Part shown: positions 12,701-27,100 of the stretch, in pieces | Position numbering within the stretch: the stretch's first letter is position 1 | How the letters are laid out: each line of letters begins with the position of its first letter | Assembly (NCBI GenBank): GCA_036365145.1 | Contig: JAEOAD010000055.1 | Span: 2,108,001 to 2,172,000, forward strand | DNA from: Orientallactaga sibirica | Taxonomy: Eukaryota > Chordata > Mammalia > Rodentia > Dipodidae | DNA: 64,000 nt | Reading direction: 5' to 3' | The notes under the pieces: model-generated | What the model was told of the DNA's origin: nothing | The model's input: the letters and a program-made list of their open reading frames with translations, nothing else | The model's database searches: none | Made by a program: the position numbers and the translations under genes

Positions 12701-15700
12701 GCTGACTTGTGGTCAAGGAAAGAATGAGTTAACCAAAACAGGTAAGAGAGAATTAGGCAGAGAAACATGCATACAAAGGATGGCCAGAAGCTGGGCATGG
12801 TGGTGCACGCCTTTAATTCCAGCAGAGGTAGGAGGATCACCATGAGTTTGAGGCTACCCTGAGACTACATAGTGAATTCCAGGTCAGCCTGGGCTAAAGC
12901 GACACCCTACCTTGAAAAAACAATGAGCAGAGAGAGAAGTGCCATTGTTATTTTTGAAGGCTTTCCCACTATCTCCCAGGCTATCCTTAGTGTCCCATAC
13001 CTTGCTATTCACCATCATGAGCTGTCTCCCCTATTCAACCATGAACTCCAAAGTAATTGTCAGCACAGAGCCTGGCTCCAAGCAAAGTCCTGCTAACGTC
13101 CAAATGAACACATGAGTGAGTGATGAGTGAGAGCTAGAGATAGCCATAGGGATTGTCAAGTAAGTAGAGCCAGCATGCTTCAAAACCCTGAAGTTGGAGC
13201 CAGGTGTGCTGGCACACGCCTTTAATCCCAGAACTTGGAAGGCAGAGGTAGAGGGATAGCCATGGGTTCAAGGCCACCCTGAGACTACAGAATGAATTCC
13301 AGGTCAGCCTTGGCTAGAGCGAGACCCTACATTTTTCAACATGGTATGTAGTATGCATAGTGTTTGTGTGTGTGTATGGTGTATGCATGTGTGTGCAGCT
13401 CACATATGAGTACACTATGTGTGTCTTTAGATCACGTGTGTGTACATGTGTGTGGAGGCCAGAGCACAATGCCTGGGGTTCTCCTCCATCAGCCTGCCAC
13501 CTTATTTCCTTGAGAGAGAGTTTCTCACTGAACCCGGAGCTCACCATTTTTTGGTTAGGCTCACTGACTAGAATGTCCCGGTAATCCTCCTGCCCCCATC
13601 CCCACATGAATGGAGCTACAGGTTTGCACAGCCACATGCAGATTTTTATATGGGTGCTGGGGATTGAACTCAGATCTTCATGCTTGTACAGCAGGTGCTC
13701 TTACCCACTGAGCCATCTCCCCAGCCCTGAAACCTTTCTCTTGACTCTGGAGTTGGAAAAGCCACAGGTTGAGGAAATCAACCATGAACAAAAGGAAATC
13801 AAGGTGGGGGACAGGCTAGGGGTGAAAAGATGGCACGAAGCACATGACAGAGCCTTTTGTTGCCAAAAAGAACCTCTCAGGAAAGTCAGAGCCACCATGT
13901 ATGGAGTGGCTACACATAGGTAGATGACCTAGTTTCTTGTTCTCAGCAACCCACGAGGTAAGTTCTAGCATTCATCCTTTCAAAATGAGAAGAGAGTGTC
14001 CCAGAGGTTGACAGCCTAAGATCACACAGCAGCTCACTTCTGTCATCAGCCTCACCAGGGTGCTGAACTGTCTCTGACACATGGCACGTGGATTACTCAT
14101 TCACTCACTCAGTCACTCCATCACTCAGTATGTACTGAATATCTACCGGGTGCCTCTATCAGTTCAACAGATCTCAAGTTCAACATATGTTGGCTACATA
14201 AGTTCAAAGGCCAGCCTAGACTATGTAGACACTGTCTCAAAATAGAACAAGCTGGGCTGGACAGATGGCTTAGCAGTTAAGGCACTTGCCTATGAAGCCT
14301 AAGGACCCATGTTCGACTCTCCAGATCCCACATAAGCCAGATGCACAAAGGTGAGGCAAGTGCAAGTTCACACATGCCCACTAGGTGGCGCAAGTATCTG
14401 GAGTTCAATTTCAGTGGCTGAGGTCCTGGCATGCTAATTGTCTTTCATTCTCTCTGTCCCTCTCTAAAATAAAAATAAAAATAAAAATAAACTAGCTATT
14501 GTGTTAAAAAAAGAACAAGCTGTTGAAGGGTTTTAAGAGTAGAATGATGCCATCAGTCTCACATCATCCTAGCTGTTGTATGTAGGATGGGTTTTTGAGG
14601 GGAAGCGGAGAGGCCTCCTGTGAGCAGCATGAACATAGAAAGGAGTGACAAGCCTTCCGTTCTCACAGAGCCTACATCCTAGTGGCAGGAAATAGACTTA
14701 AAACAACCAAGCAAGCAGGAACTAGGCAATTTGGAATGTTGTGTTTATGGCAAGGATCAAACCAGGTTAATGTGATTAGATTAACACATTCAGATACAGC
14801 AGTAAGGGAAGACCTTCTATGGAGGTGACATTCACATTACGAATGGGGAATGGAGAAGCCATTCACGATAAGCCTTGGAGAAGACCGTTTCAGTGGAGGG
14901 AATAAGTTCAAGTGTTTGAGGAACAGAAAGAAGGCCAGCACGGCTGCAGCGGACCACGCAGGTAGGAAGAGTGGTTGGAGAATAAAGCAGATACTGGACC
15001 ATGCAGAGCTCCCGGCAGGAAATGCCAGCTTTATTGAAGGAGCAATGAAAAGCTACTGGAGAAGGCTGGGGAGGTAGCTCAATCCTCAGGACCACACAGA
15101 CTGGGCATGATAACATACTCCTATAATCCCCACACTTGGCAAGTGGAGGCAGGAAGAGCACAAGTTCAGCATCATCCTTGGCTACATAATAAGTTCAAAG
15201 GCCAGCCTAGACTACTTGAGACCCCATCACAAAAAAAAAAAAAAGAAAAAGAAAAAGAACAAGTTGTTGAACGGTTTTAGGAGCGGAATGACACCATTGG
15301 TCTTATGATTGTTCTAGCTGTTGTAGAGAGGATGGAGTTTTTGAGGGAGGAGCAGAGAGGCTTCTTGGGGAGGCTTCTGTAGCACTCCAAATGAGAGATG
15401 AAGGTGGCTTAGGAGGAGAGGAGGGAGTATTGGTGGAGAGAAGCGGAGGGCTTCAGGCCACTCTTGGGAAAAATGGGCAATAGTCCTTTCGGTTGAGGAA
15501 ACTATGTGTCTGGGGAAGGAGACATGAATTAGCTCCAGTGGGCCACAAAACTTGGACTTTGTCAACTGGACCACATGATACGTCTGGAATTTTCTGTTAT
15601 GGTTTCCTTTCTGTTCTCTGGCTATATTTCATAGAGTCCTTGTTGAAACGATTGATTGGCCTCAGATGTGCTAAGGAAAGTCGGAGGGAGGCAGCCATGG

Positions 15701-16452
15701 AGGTGGGGGAGGCACGTGTCCCTGTTTGTGTCAGAGCTCTACGTGAAGCCAGCATGGCAGGAGCAATGGAGAGCCAGAGGGAAAGACCCCAGGAAGATGG
15801 AGTTCAGTGTGTGCATGAAGAGAGGGGCCTGCCTGCTCCCCACCTCAGGTTCTGCTCAGGAGCTCTTCCCTGCCCCCAAGGCTTCCGCCTCACCGGCGAG
15901 GCCCTTACAGCCTCTCGGTCCGTGAAAATCAGAAGTTTACCAAGCACCTGCATCCAGACTAGGCAAGAGCTGGAGACATCTCAACTAGGTCCTGCTGGTT
16001 GGGTGCCTCCTCAGCACCTCCCTTTTCTCCTGCCTGATACCTCCCTGGAGAATTCTAGACTGTGTGGGTCTCACGTGTCCCACCTAATTGATCACATCAG
16101 ACCTGGGTCGGTGCAGATGCTGGGTTGGTGCTACAGTTTGGATATTGAATGTCCCCAAAGGCCACATGTTAAAGGCTCAGTCCCCAGGATGGTGCTATTG
16201 GGAGATGCTATGAGGCCTTTAAGATCACTGGGCTTGTGGCCTTAAAGGACCTGAGGAACACTCTTTGGCTTCCTGGCCTTGAAGTGAGCAATTCTATCCT
16301 GCCATGTGCACTTATTGTCATATCCTGCCTCGCCACAGGGCCAATTGATCGTGGAGTAGAACCTCCGAAACTACACGCTGGAATAAACTTTTTTTCTTTC
16401 TGTGTTGAAAACAAAGACATTGCTCCCTGCCTCAGGTGGGTCAGGGCCATTA

Positions 16453-16504
<52 letters not shown>

Positions 16505-18859
16505 CTAGACATAAGTGAGATCTATTCTTGGTGGGATTCCATCTAGAAGATGCAGATAACTGGGACTAGGAAAATGGGACACAGAAACATATGTGGGATC
16601 CCAGAGGAATGACTTCTAGGCAGTGGTCCATTTGGTCAAAGCCTTGGAGAGGGGGCTGGAGAAATGGCTTAGCAGTTAAACACTTGCCTATGGAGCCTAA
16701 GGACCCCGGTTCGAGGCTCGATTCTCCAGGACCCACGTAAGCCAGATGCACAAGGGGGTGCATGCATCTGGAGTTCGTTTGCAGTGGCTGGAGGCCCTGG
16801 TGCACCCATTCTCTCTCTCTCTACCTGCCTATTTCTGTATCTCTCTCTCTCTCAAATAAATAAATAAATAATAAAATATTAAAAAAAAAAAAAAAGCCTT
16901 GGAGAGGAAAGATTTGGGCCAGCTGAGCTGGGAGTATGCATTGTGAGGCAGGGCATATCATGGTGGAAGACTGGAGGGGACTTTGTGGAAAAGGAAGGGG
17001 TGAGGGGAAAGTCACAAAGTCTCCATGGTGGTTGGTGAGAGGCAGCAAGGCTGGCATCAGCTCAAGCTGGAATGGGAGACAGGAGCCACTGAGCCATGGC
17101 TGCCTCTAACAACACCATTTTAGGGCAGTTGTTCCTGGGTGCCTGGACCTCAAGTCCAGCTGTCCTCCTGCCCCCATGGGGTGAGCTCTCAGGAGTTTTC
17201 CCAGACATACCTGATGTAGGTGGCCTGGTGGCCAGGAGGACCTACCTCAGAGCAGGTACAGCGCAGACAGTACATCAGGCCTTGCGGCTCCAAGTAGGGG
17301 TGCCAGCTCTCGCCGGGGGAGTACCTCTTTCCATTGAAAAGGCAGAACATGCTTGGGCCTGGCAAGCCAATAAGGACTATTAGTCCCAGCAGGCTTCAGC
17401 CCCAAGCCCTGCCTCATTCTTGTTCCCAGAATGTCTGAGTGTGAACCTGGACATGTTGCTGCCCCTCTCTCTCTCTCTCTCTCTCAGGGCAGCTAGGGCA
17501 TTAAGCAGTGAAAATGCTCTACAGATTAAAGTTGTGGTAGAAATGTTAGTTCTCATGAGTAGATGCGTACTATGAGGGTACATTACACACTAAGGCCACA
17601 GAGCAAGTCAGATGCTAAGCTGGGTTGATTATCTTTGTCTTTGGACTGTCACTTCAGTGTTCCTTCTGCCTCACAATGGAAAATAGGCTTTACTTTTTCC
17701 TTTTTTAAATTTATTTTTAATTGATTTTTATTTTTTTGGAGAGAGACACAGAGAGAGAGACAGACAGAGAGAGAGGGAAAGGGAGACAGATAGAGAATGG
17801 GCACGCCAGCAGTCTCTCAGCTGCTGTGAATAAAATCCAGATGCATGCACCCCCTTGTGGGCAAGTGCGGCATTGTGCCCTTGCATCACTGTATCTGGCT
17901 AAACATGGGACCTGGAGATTGGAACTGGGTTCTTAGGCTTAGCAGGCAGGCGCCTTAACTGCTAAGCCATCTCTCCAGCCCAACTTTTTCCTTTTTTAAA
18001 GATTTTTTTAAAAATGTTTTGTTTATTTATTTGCAGGCAAAGAGAAATAGATAGTAGAGAGACAGACAGAGAGAATGGGGGAGTCAGGTCCTCCAGCTGA
18101 TGCAAATGAACTCTAGACATATGCGCCACTTTGTGCATCTGGCTTTATTGTGGGTACTCGGGAATCAAACCTAGGTCGTTAGGCTTTGCAGGCAAGTGCT
18201 TTGATTGCTGAACCATCTCTCCAGCCCCTGGATTTCCTTTTCTTTTGTCCCAGTTCTCCTGCTCTGTTCTCTCTCACCCTGCTCCCAACATACACACACA
18301 CTCTGATGCACACATGCATACACACGTGATCACTGTGAGTTTTGAATAAAGCCATTCTAGCACTTTCCTTCCATACTAGACCCTATATGTCACTACCATG
18401 CTGAAAGATGGTTAATAGATTGACTTTTAGGGCTGGAGAGATGGCTCAGTGGTTAAAGGTACTTGTTTGCAAAGCCTGATGGCCTGGGTTCAATTCCCCA
18501 GTACCCATGTAAAACCAGATGCACAAAGTGGCGCATGCATCTGGAGTTCGTTTGCAGGCCCTGGAGCACCCACCCACTCATTCATTCATTTACTCATTCT
18601 CTCTCTTCCTCTCCTTGCAAATAGATTTTAAAAATTCCCTGTTTTGCACAATAATAAAGATAATAAATTGAAAAAATATTTTAAAAGAAAAAAAAGAAGT
18701 TGACTTTTACCTATAATTAAAAATGATTAGCTGGGCGTGGTGGCGCACGCCTTTAATCCCAGCAGTCGGGAGGCAGAGGTAGGAGAATCACCTTGAGTTC
18801 GAGGCCACCCTGAGACTACAGAGTATTCCAGGTCAGCCTGAGCTAGAGTGAGACCCTAC

Positions 18860-18890
<31 letters not shown>

Positions 18891-21595
18891 TGATCTTTTC
18901 AGCTGGGCATGGTGGCACATGCCTTTAATCCCAGCATTTGGGAGGCAGAGGTAAGAGGATCGCCATGAGTTCAAGGTCACCCTGAGACTACATAATGAAT
19001 TCCAGGTCAGCCTGAGCTAGAGTGAGACCCTACCTCGAAAAACAAAACAAAACAAAACAAAACAAAACAAAAAACCTGCATTTGTTAATTGTCTTCTCTG
19101 TGCTGAAGTTTTGTTTTCTTTTGTTTTAAAATACTTTATTTGGGCTGGAGAGATGGCTTTGCAGTTAGGGTGCTTACCTGCAAAGCCTAAGGACCCAGGT
19201 TCAAGTCTCCAGAACCCACACAGGCCAGATGGACATGGCATGCATCTGGAGTTCATTTGCAGTGGCCAGAGGCCCTAGTGCCCCCCATTCTCTCTCTCAA
19301 ATAAATAAATTAATTAAATAAAATATTAAAATATTTTTATTTATTTATTTGAGAGGGAGAAAAAGGCAGATAGAGAGAGAATGGGTGCACCAAGCCCTCT
19401 AGGAACTGCAAATGAACTCCAGAGGCATGCACTACCTTGTGCATCTGGATTATGTGGGTACTGGGGAGTCAAACCTTGATCCTCAGGCTTCCCAGGCAAG
19501 TGCCTTAACCGCTAAGCCATCTCTCTAGCCCTCAACTTTTTATATAAGTTCCTTAATAGGTTTGAGGAGGTAACTGAGTATTAGAGTACTTGCCTAGCAT
19601 TTATTCCCCTAGCACCACATAAACCAGGCAAGAATTACATGCCTGGAATCCCAGCACTTGGAAGTCAGAGGCTGTAGAATCGGGAGTTGTATGTAGGTCA
19701 GCCTTGGCTACATAGTGAGTTTCAGGACAGCCTCTGCTACCTGAGACCCTTTCTTACCAAAAAAAAAGTCACTTAATGATCTCCTAAGCATTATGTGAGA
19801 ATTAAGTGGGACAATGCTTATAAAGTGCTTACTGAGTCTAGCTGCTGCTACTAGATGAATGGTATAATTATGGTAATTACAGTAATAAGCAAAAGCCACT
19901 GCCAGGAGCACACCAAGAAGACTGAAACAGTTTGAAATGTAGGCTACAGAATATCCACCCTGAAGTGCTTTGTGATTGTTATAGGAAATGGCATGAGGAA
20001 ACCAAGGCTTGCCTAGAGCCCTCCAGCTAGGATTTGAACCCAGGGCCCTTCACCCGTGGCTTTAAAAAATTTTTTTTTTGCCGGGCGTGGTGGCGCACGC
20101 CTTTAATCCCAGCACTCGGGAGGCAGGGCCCTTCACCCGTGCCACCCTGAGCTTCTGTTAATTCCAGGTCAGCCTTTTTTTTTTTTTTTACTTTTATTTA
20201 TTTATTTATTTATTAGAGGGAGAGAGGGCGCGCAAGTGGGCACACCAGGGCCTTCAGCCACTCCAAACGAACTCTAGATGCATGCACCACCTTGTGCAGC
20301 TGGCTTACGTGGGTCCTGGGGAATCGAATCTGGATCATTCAGCTTCACAGGCAAACGTCTTATCCACTAAGACACCTCTCTCTAGCCCTGTTTTGTTTTA
20401 TTCAAGGTAGGATCTCACTAGCTCAGGCTGACCTGGAACTCACTTTGTAGACCCAGGCTGGTCTCAAACTCATGGTGATTCTAGCTCAAACTCCCCAGTG
20501 CTGGGACTAAAGGCGTGTGCCACCATGCCTGGCTATCTATGGTGTCTAACCCAAACTCCAAGCCTCTTCCTTCCTCTCTGACTTACCAGCCACCCCTCCC
20601 CCACATTCCCTGCTTCCTCCTCCTAGACTTCTGCTGGTCTAAGATCTAGGAGCTGCTCAACTCTGTCCCACTTCCTGGTCAAGCATCTTGGAAACAAGGC
20701 TCTCACATGTTTGGAATCTCATTTAGCCTTTCAAGCTCACACTGAGGACAATCTTCTAGTTGGGCTGGGGTGGCGACTCACACACAGGAACTGGAGTTAG
20801 CTGGGGTGGGGGCTCCTGGCATGAACCTCTAAGGATCTGGGAATCATAGTCATTCCTACCACTTAGGAAGTTGCTTTGAGGGGGCTAAGGAGATGGCTCA
20901 GTTGGCAAAGTGCTCACCACACAAGCATGAGGGACCTGAGTTTGGATTCCTGACACCCACAAAACAAGCCAGGTGGAGCAGTGCTTGCCTGCAATCCCAG
21001 TGCTGTAATCCCAGTTTAATTCTGAGACAGAGGATATCTGGGGCTTGGGGGCTAGCTAGTCTAGCTAAATTGGTGAGCTCTAGGCTCAGTTGAAGATTCT
21101 GTCTCAAGAAATCAGGTCGAAGGCTGGAGAGATGGCTCAGTGGTTAAAGGCGCTCGCTTACAAAGCCTGACAGCCTGGGTTCAGTTCCCAAGTGCCTACA
21201 TAAAGCCAGATGCACAAGGTGGCACATGCATCTGGAGTTCATCTGCAGCAGCTAGGGGCCCTAATGCGCCCATCTCTATCTCTTTCTGCTTGTAAATAAA
21301 TGAATAAAAATATTTAAAAAAAATTTTAGGTGTATGTGTATGTGGGTGTGGGGGTGTCTCTCGCTCTAGTCCAGTCTGACCTGGAGTTCACTATGTCGTC
21401 TCAGTCTATAAGTAACCTCACCTCTCACACGGCTGAGACCATCTCCAACCAGACCACTGTGCTGACCCCCGGATGTTTGTATCTACCACCTGCATTTGTA
21501 TTTCTCTCCAAGGTCTTGCAGGAGCCACAGACTCAAAATCCTAATAGGACACCTTTTTATTGCCTCATTCCCCCATGTGCTGCCATTGGAAGTAG

Positions 21596-21643
<48 letters not shown>

Positions 21644-24084
21644 CTTTTTTTCTCTTGGTTTTTCAAAGTAGGGTCTTGTTCTAGCCCAGGCTGATCTGGA
21701 ATCCACTATGTAGTCTCAGGCTGGCCTTGAACTCACAGAGATCCTCCTACCTCTGCCTCCTGCGTGCCAGGATTAAAGATGTGTGCCACCACATCTGATT
21801 TAATAAAAATATTTTTGAAAAAATAAGGTAGAGAGGGCCTGGAGAGATGGCTTAGCGGTTAACTTTTGCCTGCGAAGCCTAAGGACCCCGGTTCGAGGCT
21901 TGATTCTCTAGGACCCATGTAAGCCAGATGCACAAGGTAGCGTATGCATCTGGAGTTCCTTTGCAGTGGCTGAAGGCCCTGGCGTGCCCATTCTCTCTCT
22001 CTCTCTGCCTCTTTCTTTCTCTGTCTGTCGCTCTCAAACAAATAAATAAATAAATAATAAACAAAAAAAAAAAAAAAAACTTAAAAAAATAATAATAAGG
22101 TAGAGAGTTTTTGAGGAAAACACCTGAAGTTGACCTCTGGCCTTCATAAGCACACATACACATGCACACACTTGTGCACTCCACACAAGCAAAGGAAGTT
22201 GCTTTGAAAGAAACCAAAATTTCCCTTCCTCTGGATTTCACACTGTTTCTGCTAGGCCCTCTTGAGCCTTCCAGGACAGATTTGAGGCCATTGTTATGAA
22301 GCCCAGTCTGGGCTTTAGTTGGCCACTGAGAACCTTAGGAACATACAGCTTGATTCTCTCCTTGTCCTCTTCCCAGCTGTCCATAGTGGAGGGAACCACC
22401 AGACAGCAGGTCCTGTCCCCCAGGAGCCAGCCAAGCCCGGCTGGCCCGTATCAAATGAGCTGTGTTTATCTCTCAGCCTCCCCTGGCAAAGGGTGGAACA
22501 CGGGCCCAGCTGGGGTGCTGGTCAAAGCCAGCCCAACTCTCCAAGGAGTGAATAATGTCTTTCTTCCTCAGTCCTTCCCCTCCCAAGAGAGGGGGTGATT
22601 GCAACATCGTGGCCACCTCAGGCCTCAGCCAGTTGCTGAAGAAAGCCTGTCCTACCTTCCGTGGGATGGCCCTGGAGCCCCGGGCCTCTGTGCCAGTTGG
22701 CACCTCTTCCCTTCCCTGCCTGTTCAGATCATGAGGACAGGAGCGACTCAGCCAGAGCCCTGGCAAGGAGGTTCCTCCTCCTAACATGCCTGGCAGACAC
22801 TGGGTCTGTGGGGGGCCTGGCAGGAGACCTCTGTGGCCGCAGACCCCACCTACCACACCCTCTAAGGTGCCTGGAGCTCTCTCTTCTTCTAGGGAGGTGA
22901 GGGTCCAAGGCCATGTGAAAACTCGGTGGGAGGGAGACTTGCCAGGCATAGCTACCCTGGTTTTCACAGCTCTGGCACAAGCTTGATGGAAGGAGCGCTC
23001 ACTCCTTAAGCTGCGAATACACTGTGTGAAGTTCAGAAACAGCTCTCCCTCTCTGAGCCTCAGTTTTCCTATCTGTGAAATAAGGGGGGGGGTAGCAATA
23101 ATATATATATATATATGATAAAGGTTTATAGTTTATGAATCCATGATTTCTGATTCAAAGACTCCAAAGTTCTAGGCTTCTAAGATTTGAGAACTCCATG
23201 TTTTTAAGTGCCTGCATCTCTCAGCAGAACATGAAGCTTCTAGATTGCTCAGTGTTGTAATTCTGATTACCCGTGATTCTTGGAGGTGCTGACGGATCAC
23301 ATCCACCCTAGGCTGTCAGGACTGCCTAGGTGGATTATTCCAGAAGCCACTGGGGCCAATCCTGACTGACAGTCCCTCCCCTTGGCCTCTGTGGCCTTGG
23401 CCTTCTCTCCTGGCTTTAGTCCTACCTGGCTTTCTCTTGTGTCCACCATTTACTGTCCCATTCACTGTCCAATTCTCTCTCACCCTGAGGTGAGGATCCC
23501 AAGCCTGTTTTCTCTCCAGGACCTTCAAAGGTTAAAGCTCAAATCATGGATTTAGTTATATTTGCGGCCTGAGTACAGGAAAGCAATTTAATCATCCCAG
23601 GACTGTTTCCACATCTGTGTCTTTTTCTTTTTGTAAAAAATATTTTATTTATTTGAGAGAGAGAGAAAGAGACAGATAGAGAGAGAGTGAGAACGGGCAT
23701 GCCAGGGCCTCTAGCCACTGCAAATGAACTCCACATGCCTGTACCATCTTGTGCATCTGGCTTATGTGGGTACTGGGAATTGAACCTGGGTCCTTAGGCT
23801 TTGCAGGCAAGCACCTTAGACCATCACTCTAGCCTTCTGTTTAGTGAGATTAGTAATATTCTTTACCTCTTGGGGTTATTGTAGAATTAAGTTAGATACT
23901 ATGCATAGCATGTCTAGTGTCTGACACATATTAGATGCTCATTTAGGTAGTGGTTAAGGACAGACAGACAAAACCCAGATCTGGATGCTAGATCCACATT
24001 TCCTAGTCTGTTTCTTTTTCTCTTCTCTTCTCTTCTTTTCTTTCTTTTCTTTCCTCTCTCCCTCCCTTCCCTTCCTTCCTTCCT

Positions 24085-24140
<56 letters not shown>

Positions 24141-27100
24141 TTTTTTTCTTAGCTTGGGTCTCACTCTAGCCCAGGCTGGTCTGGCACTCACCCCAGGCTG
24201 GTCTCGAACTCCTTCTACTTCTGCCTTCTGAGTTCTGGGATTAAAGACGTGCACCACCACACACCAGGCTTAATAGTCTGTTTCTTGAGATATTTGTTTT
24301 ACTTCCAACTTCTCCAGAAGAGCACCCAGCACACCCTTAGCCCATGAACATCATAGTCCCCCAGAGTCCTAGGATTCCTCTTTCTATAGGTCTTCTGTAC
24401 TCTTCCAGCTCTGATCAGAGGCCAGACCCATTAAGCCGTCTCCCTCAATACCACACATGTCCACCTAGACCTCAGGTTGGACACAGGGATGAAAGTGTCT
24501 CAGAAGGTTGGGTCCAAGGATGGGAAGGCAGGGGTGAGAGGCAAGAGCTTGGGCTGGAGAGAGAGGCAAGGCTCACCATGAGCCTTTGGAGTTAAGAGGG
24601 CAAAAGAGGGCTGGAGAGATGGCTTAGCGGTTAAGTGCTTGCCTTCGAAGCCTAAGGAACCCGGTTCGAGGCTCAATTATTCCCCAGTACCCACGTAAGC
24701 CAGAGGCACAAGGTGGCGCATGCATCTGGAGTTCGTTTGCAGTGGCTGGAGGCCCTGGTGCGCCCATTCTCTCCCTCTCTCTCTTTCTCTCTCTGTCACT
24801 CTCAAATAAATAAATAAAAATTAAAAGAAAAAGAGGGCAAAGGAAAGCCTTAATGGCTGGGGGACAATGAGCACACTCAGTTTGTATTTTACAGCCATCA
24901 CAGTGGCCACAGCAATGGAGAACTGACTGCAGAGTGAGCCTGACAGCAAAGACCAGGAAGGGGTGTGGCTATATCCTGGTGGGACAGTGTTGACCTCTAC
25001 CTAGGGCCTGAACCGAAAAGGCAGCAATGTTGATGGGCAAAAGTGGTTCTGTGGGCAGACTGGATAGGACATGGAGAAGCAGAGGAACAAACAAAGACGA
25101 TATGGAGGTTTGGTTGAACGCGATGATGGGGCCGCTCAGCACCACCCTTCTTTTGTGAAGTGCTGCAAGCCAGGGTGGCAGCCTGCAACTTTTGGCATCA
25201 TGAAAGTTGGCAGAGACAAGGATGGCAGCAAGTGGCCACAGCGGTGGCGTCCAGAAAAAAAAATGACATATCAGTGACCGCGGGGCCCTTGGCACAATAG
25301 GCAATGGGCGTCATTCTTGTGAGTAACAGGACTACAACTTCCTGTTATTCATTCATTAGTTTAGGGAGGATCTGTGTCCCATGTCTGACTCCCAACCATG
25401 GGCCGTGCACATGGGTTACGAAGAAGACAGACAGATGTGTGTCACATGTGCCATGAGAGGAAGACCTCAGGTCCTCAAGGCGGGGTCTTAGAGGCGTTAA
25501 CAAATCCCTGGAGGGGAAGGTGGGAGGCTCGCCAGGCCGCAGGAGCCACGTGCAAAGGCACCCGAGTCAGAGCCATGTCTGGTGTGCTCAGGGAGGACAC
25601 TGAGGTGGTCTAGGCCCCTCTTCCTGCTGCAAGTGTCATTTCCACAGGCCACAGCCCAGCCTTCCAAATTGATTCTCTATCTTGACCGACTCAGATAAGT
25701 GTTTGGTCTCAGTAGATCTAGTCCCAATTCAGAGCAGCAGCAATATTTATCAGACAGGTTCCAAATGTCCCCATGTCACTCCCATGTCACTGCCCTGAGC
25801 TGGCTCCTGGCTCTTTTGTAGTACTACTCTTTGTGGTGGCCCTGTTTTCAGCCTCACCCTGAGTCACTAGGTTTCTCACTCTCCTTCACACTTTTGGGTC
25901 TTTCTAATGTTGTACCCTGTGCCTGGGACATGATGCCCCATTCCCAACGCCCTCACTCCTCCAAAGACAGCTTACATGCTACTGTTGATGCAAAGCCACC
26001 CAACCTTGCAGGGTCAGACTTCTCCTTCAGGACTGAGTCCAACCCTGTCACGGTCCTTATCACCGTGCCTTGGAAGTGCTTGTTAAATGAGCATGAGAGG
26101 AAGGAACAGATCGCTTTGAATTTTGTGCTCTGTGCAGAGTGTGTGAAAAGTTGACGCTTGATGAATGAATGCAGAATAGAGTTAGAGAGAGAGAGAGAGA
26201 GAGAGAGACAGAGCAGGGCCAATTGCAGAGCTCAATCCTGGAAAACACTCTCTGTAACAAAAAGGGAATTTCATTGCATGGAAGGTGAGCCAAGTCCCTC
26301 TCGGAAAGCATACCTTGCCACATAACAGAAATGAGCCTTTGACCTCTCTTTCCGGTTCGTGCCACTGACTCCCAAACCACCTGCCAAATCAAAGAACGGC
26401 ATGTACAAGAGTTCAGGAGCCCAGGGCAGTGAAGGGCCTGAGCGATTTCATGATCTTCACACAGAAGTCAAAATTTACAAACTATTGCCACCAAGTGCAC
26501 CCCACAGTCTGACCCAAAACTCTAATGCATTGTGAAGGTCTCGAGGGAGTGGGGGTGGGGGAGGGGACAGAGAAGGGTGGATAGTTGTCTGGAAACATTT
26601 CCAGTGGGAAGCGAAAAAGGCAACAGGAAAGAAGCTTCTGGGCCAGAGGGGAGACTGAAGAAAGCCATGAATATGCACCAGGCGGGGCCAGGGCAAGAGC
26701 AGAGAGGTCTGGAATTGTGGCAAGAACTCAGGAAACCTGAGTGAGCCAGGCTGCTCAGGAATGTGGGAGGTTTACATCTCTTCACTCCCACCCACACAGC
26801 CATACTTGCTCTATTTATTTATAGTCCCCTCTTCACACAAACAAACTCACTCCCCTCTGGGACATAAGCTCTGCTCTGGGCTCTGGCTCCTGATGGCGGG
26901 GAGGCCTCTTAAGGGAATCAGAAGATAAATCCCAGTAACTGAGCAACCTAGCGAAAGAGGTACTCTACTCTGAACACAACTGCTTTCATCTGGCACACGA
27001 CAGACAAATGGAAACGCGGAGGTGCCTCTGAGGATATAATCATCAAGCCAAGGTCAGCTTTGTTACCTGACAAGGTCAGGGGCAGACAGGGATTGTCTGC

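Noticed and set aside
15493..16245. 250-codon plus-strand frame
   Set aside because: Runs from unique intron into the LTR-like relic at 16135; composition and lack of homology suggest chance.
22473..22967. 164-codon minus-strand frame in CHRDL2 intron 1
   Set aside because: No family recognised and no coherent splice sites; overlapping frames exist on the other strand.
24003..24260. 85-codon lysine/glutamate-rich minus-strand frame
   Set aside because: Translation of the (CTTT)n microsatellite and B1 tail.
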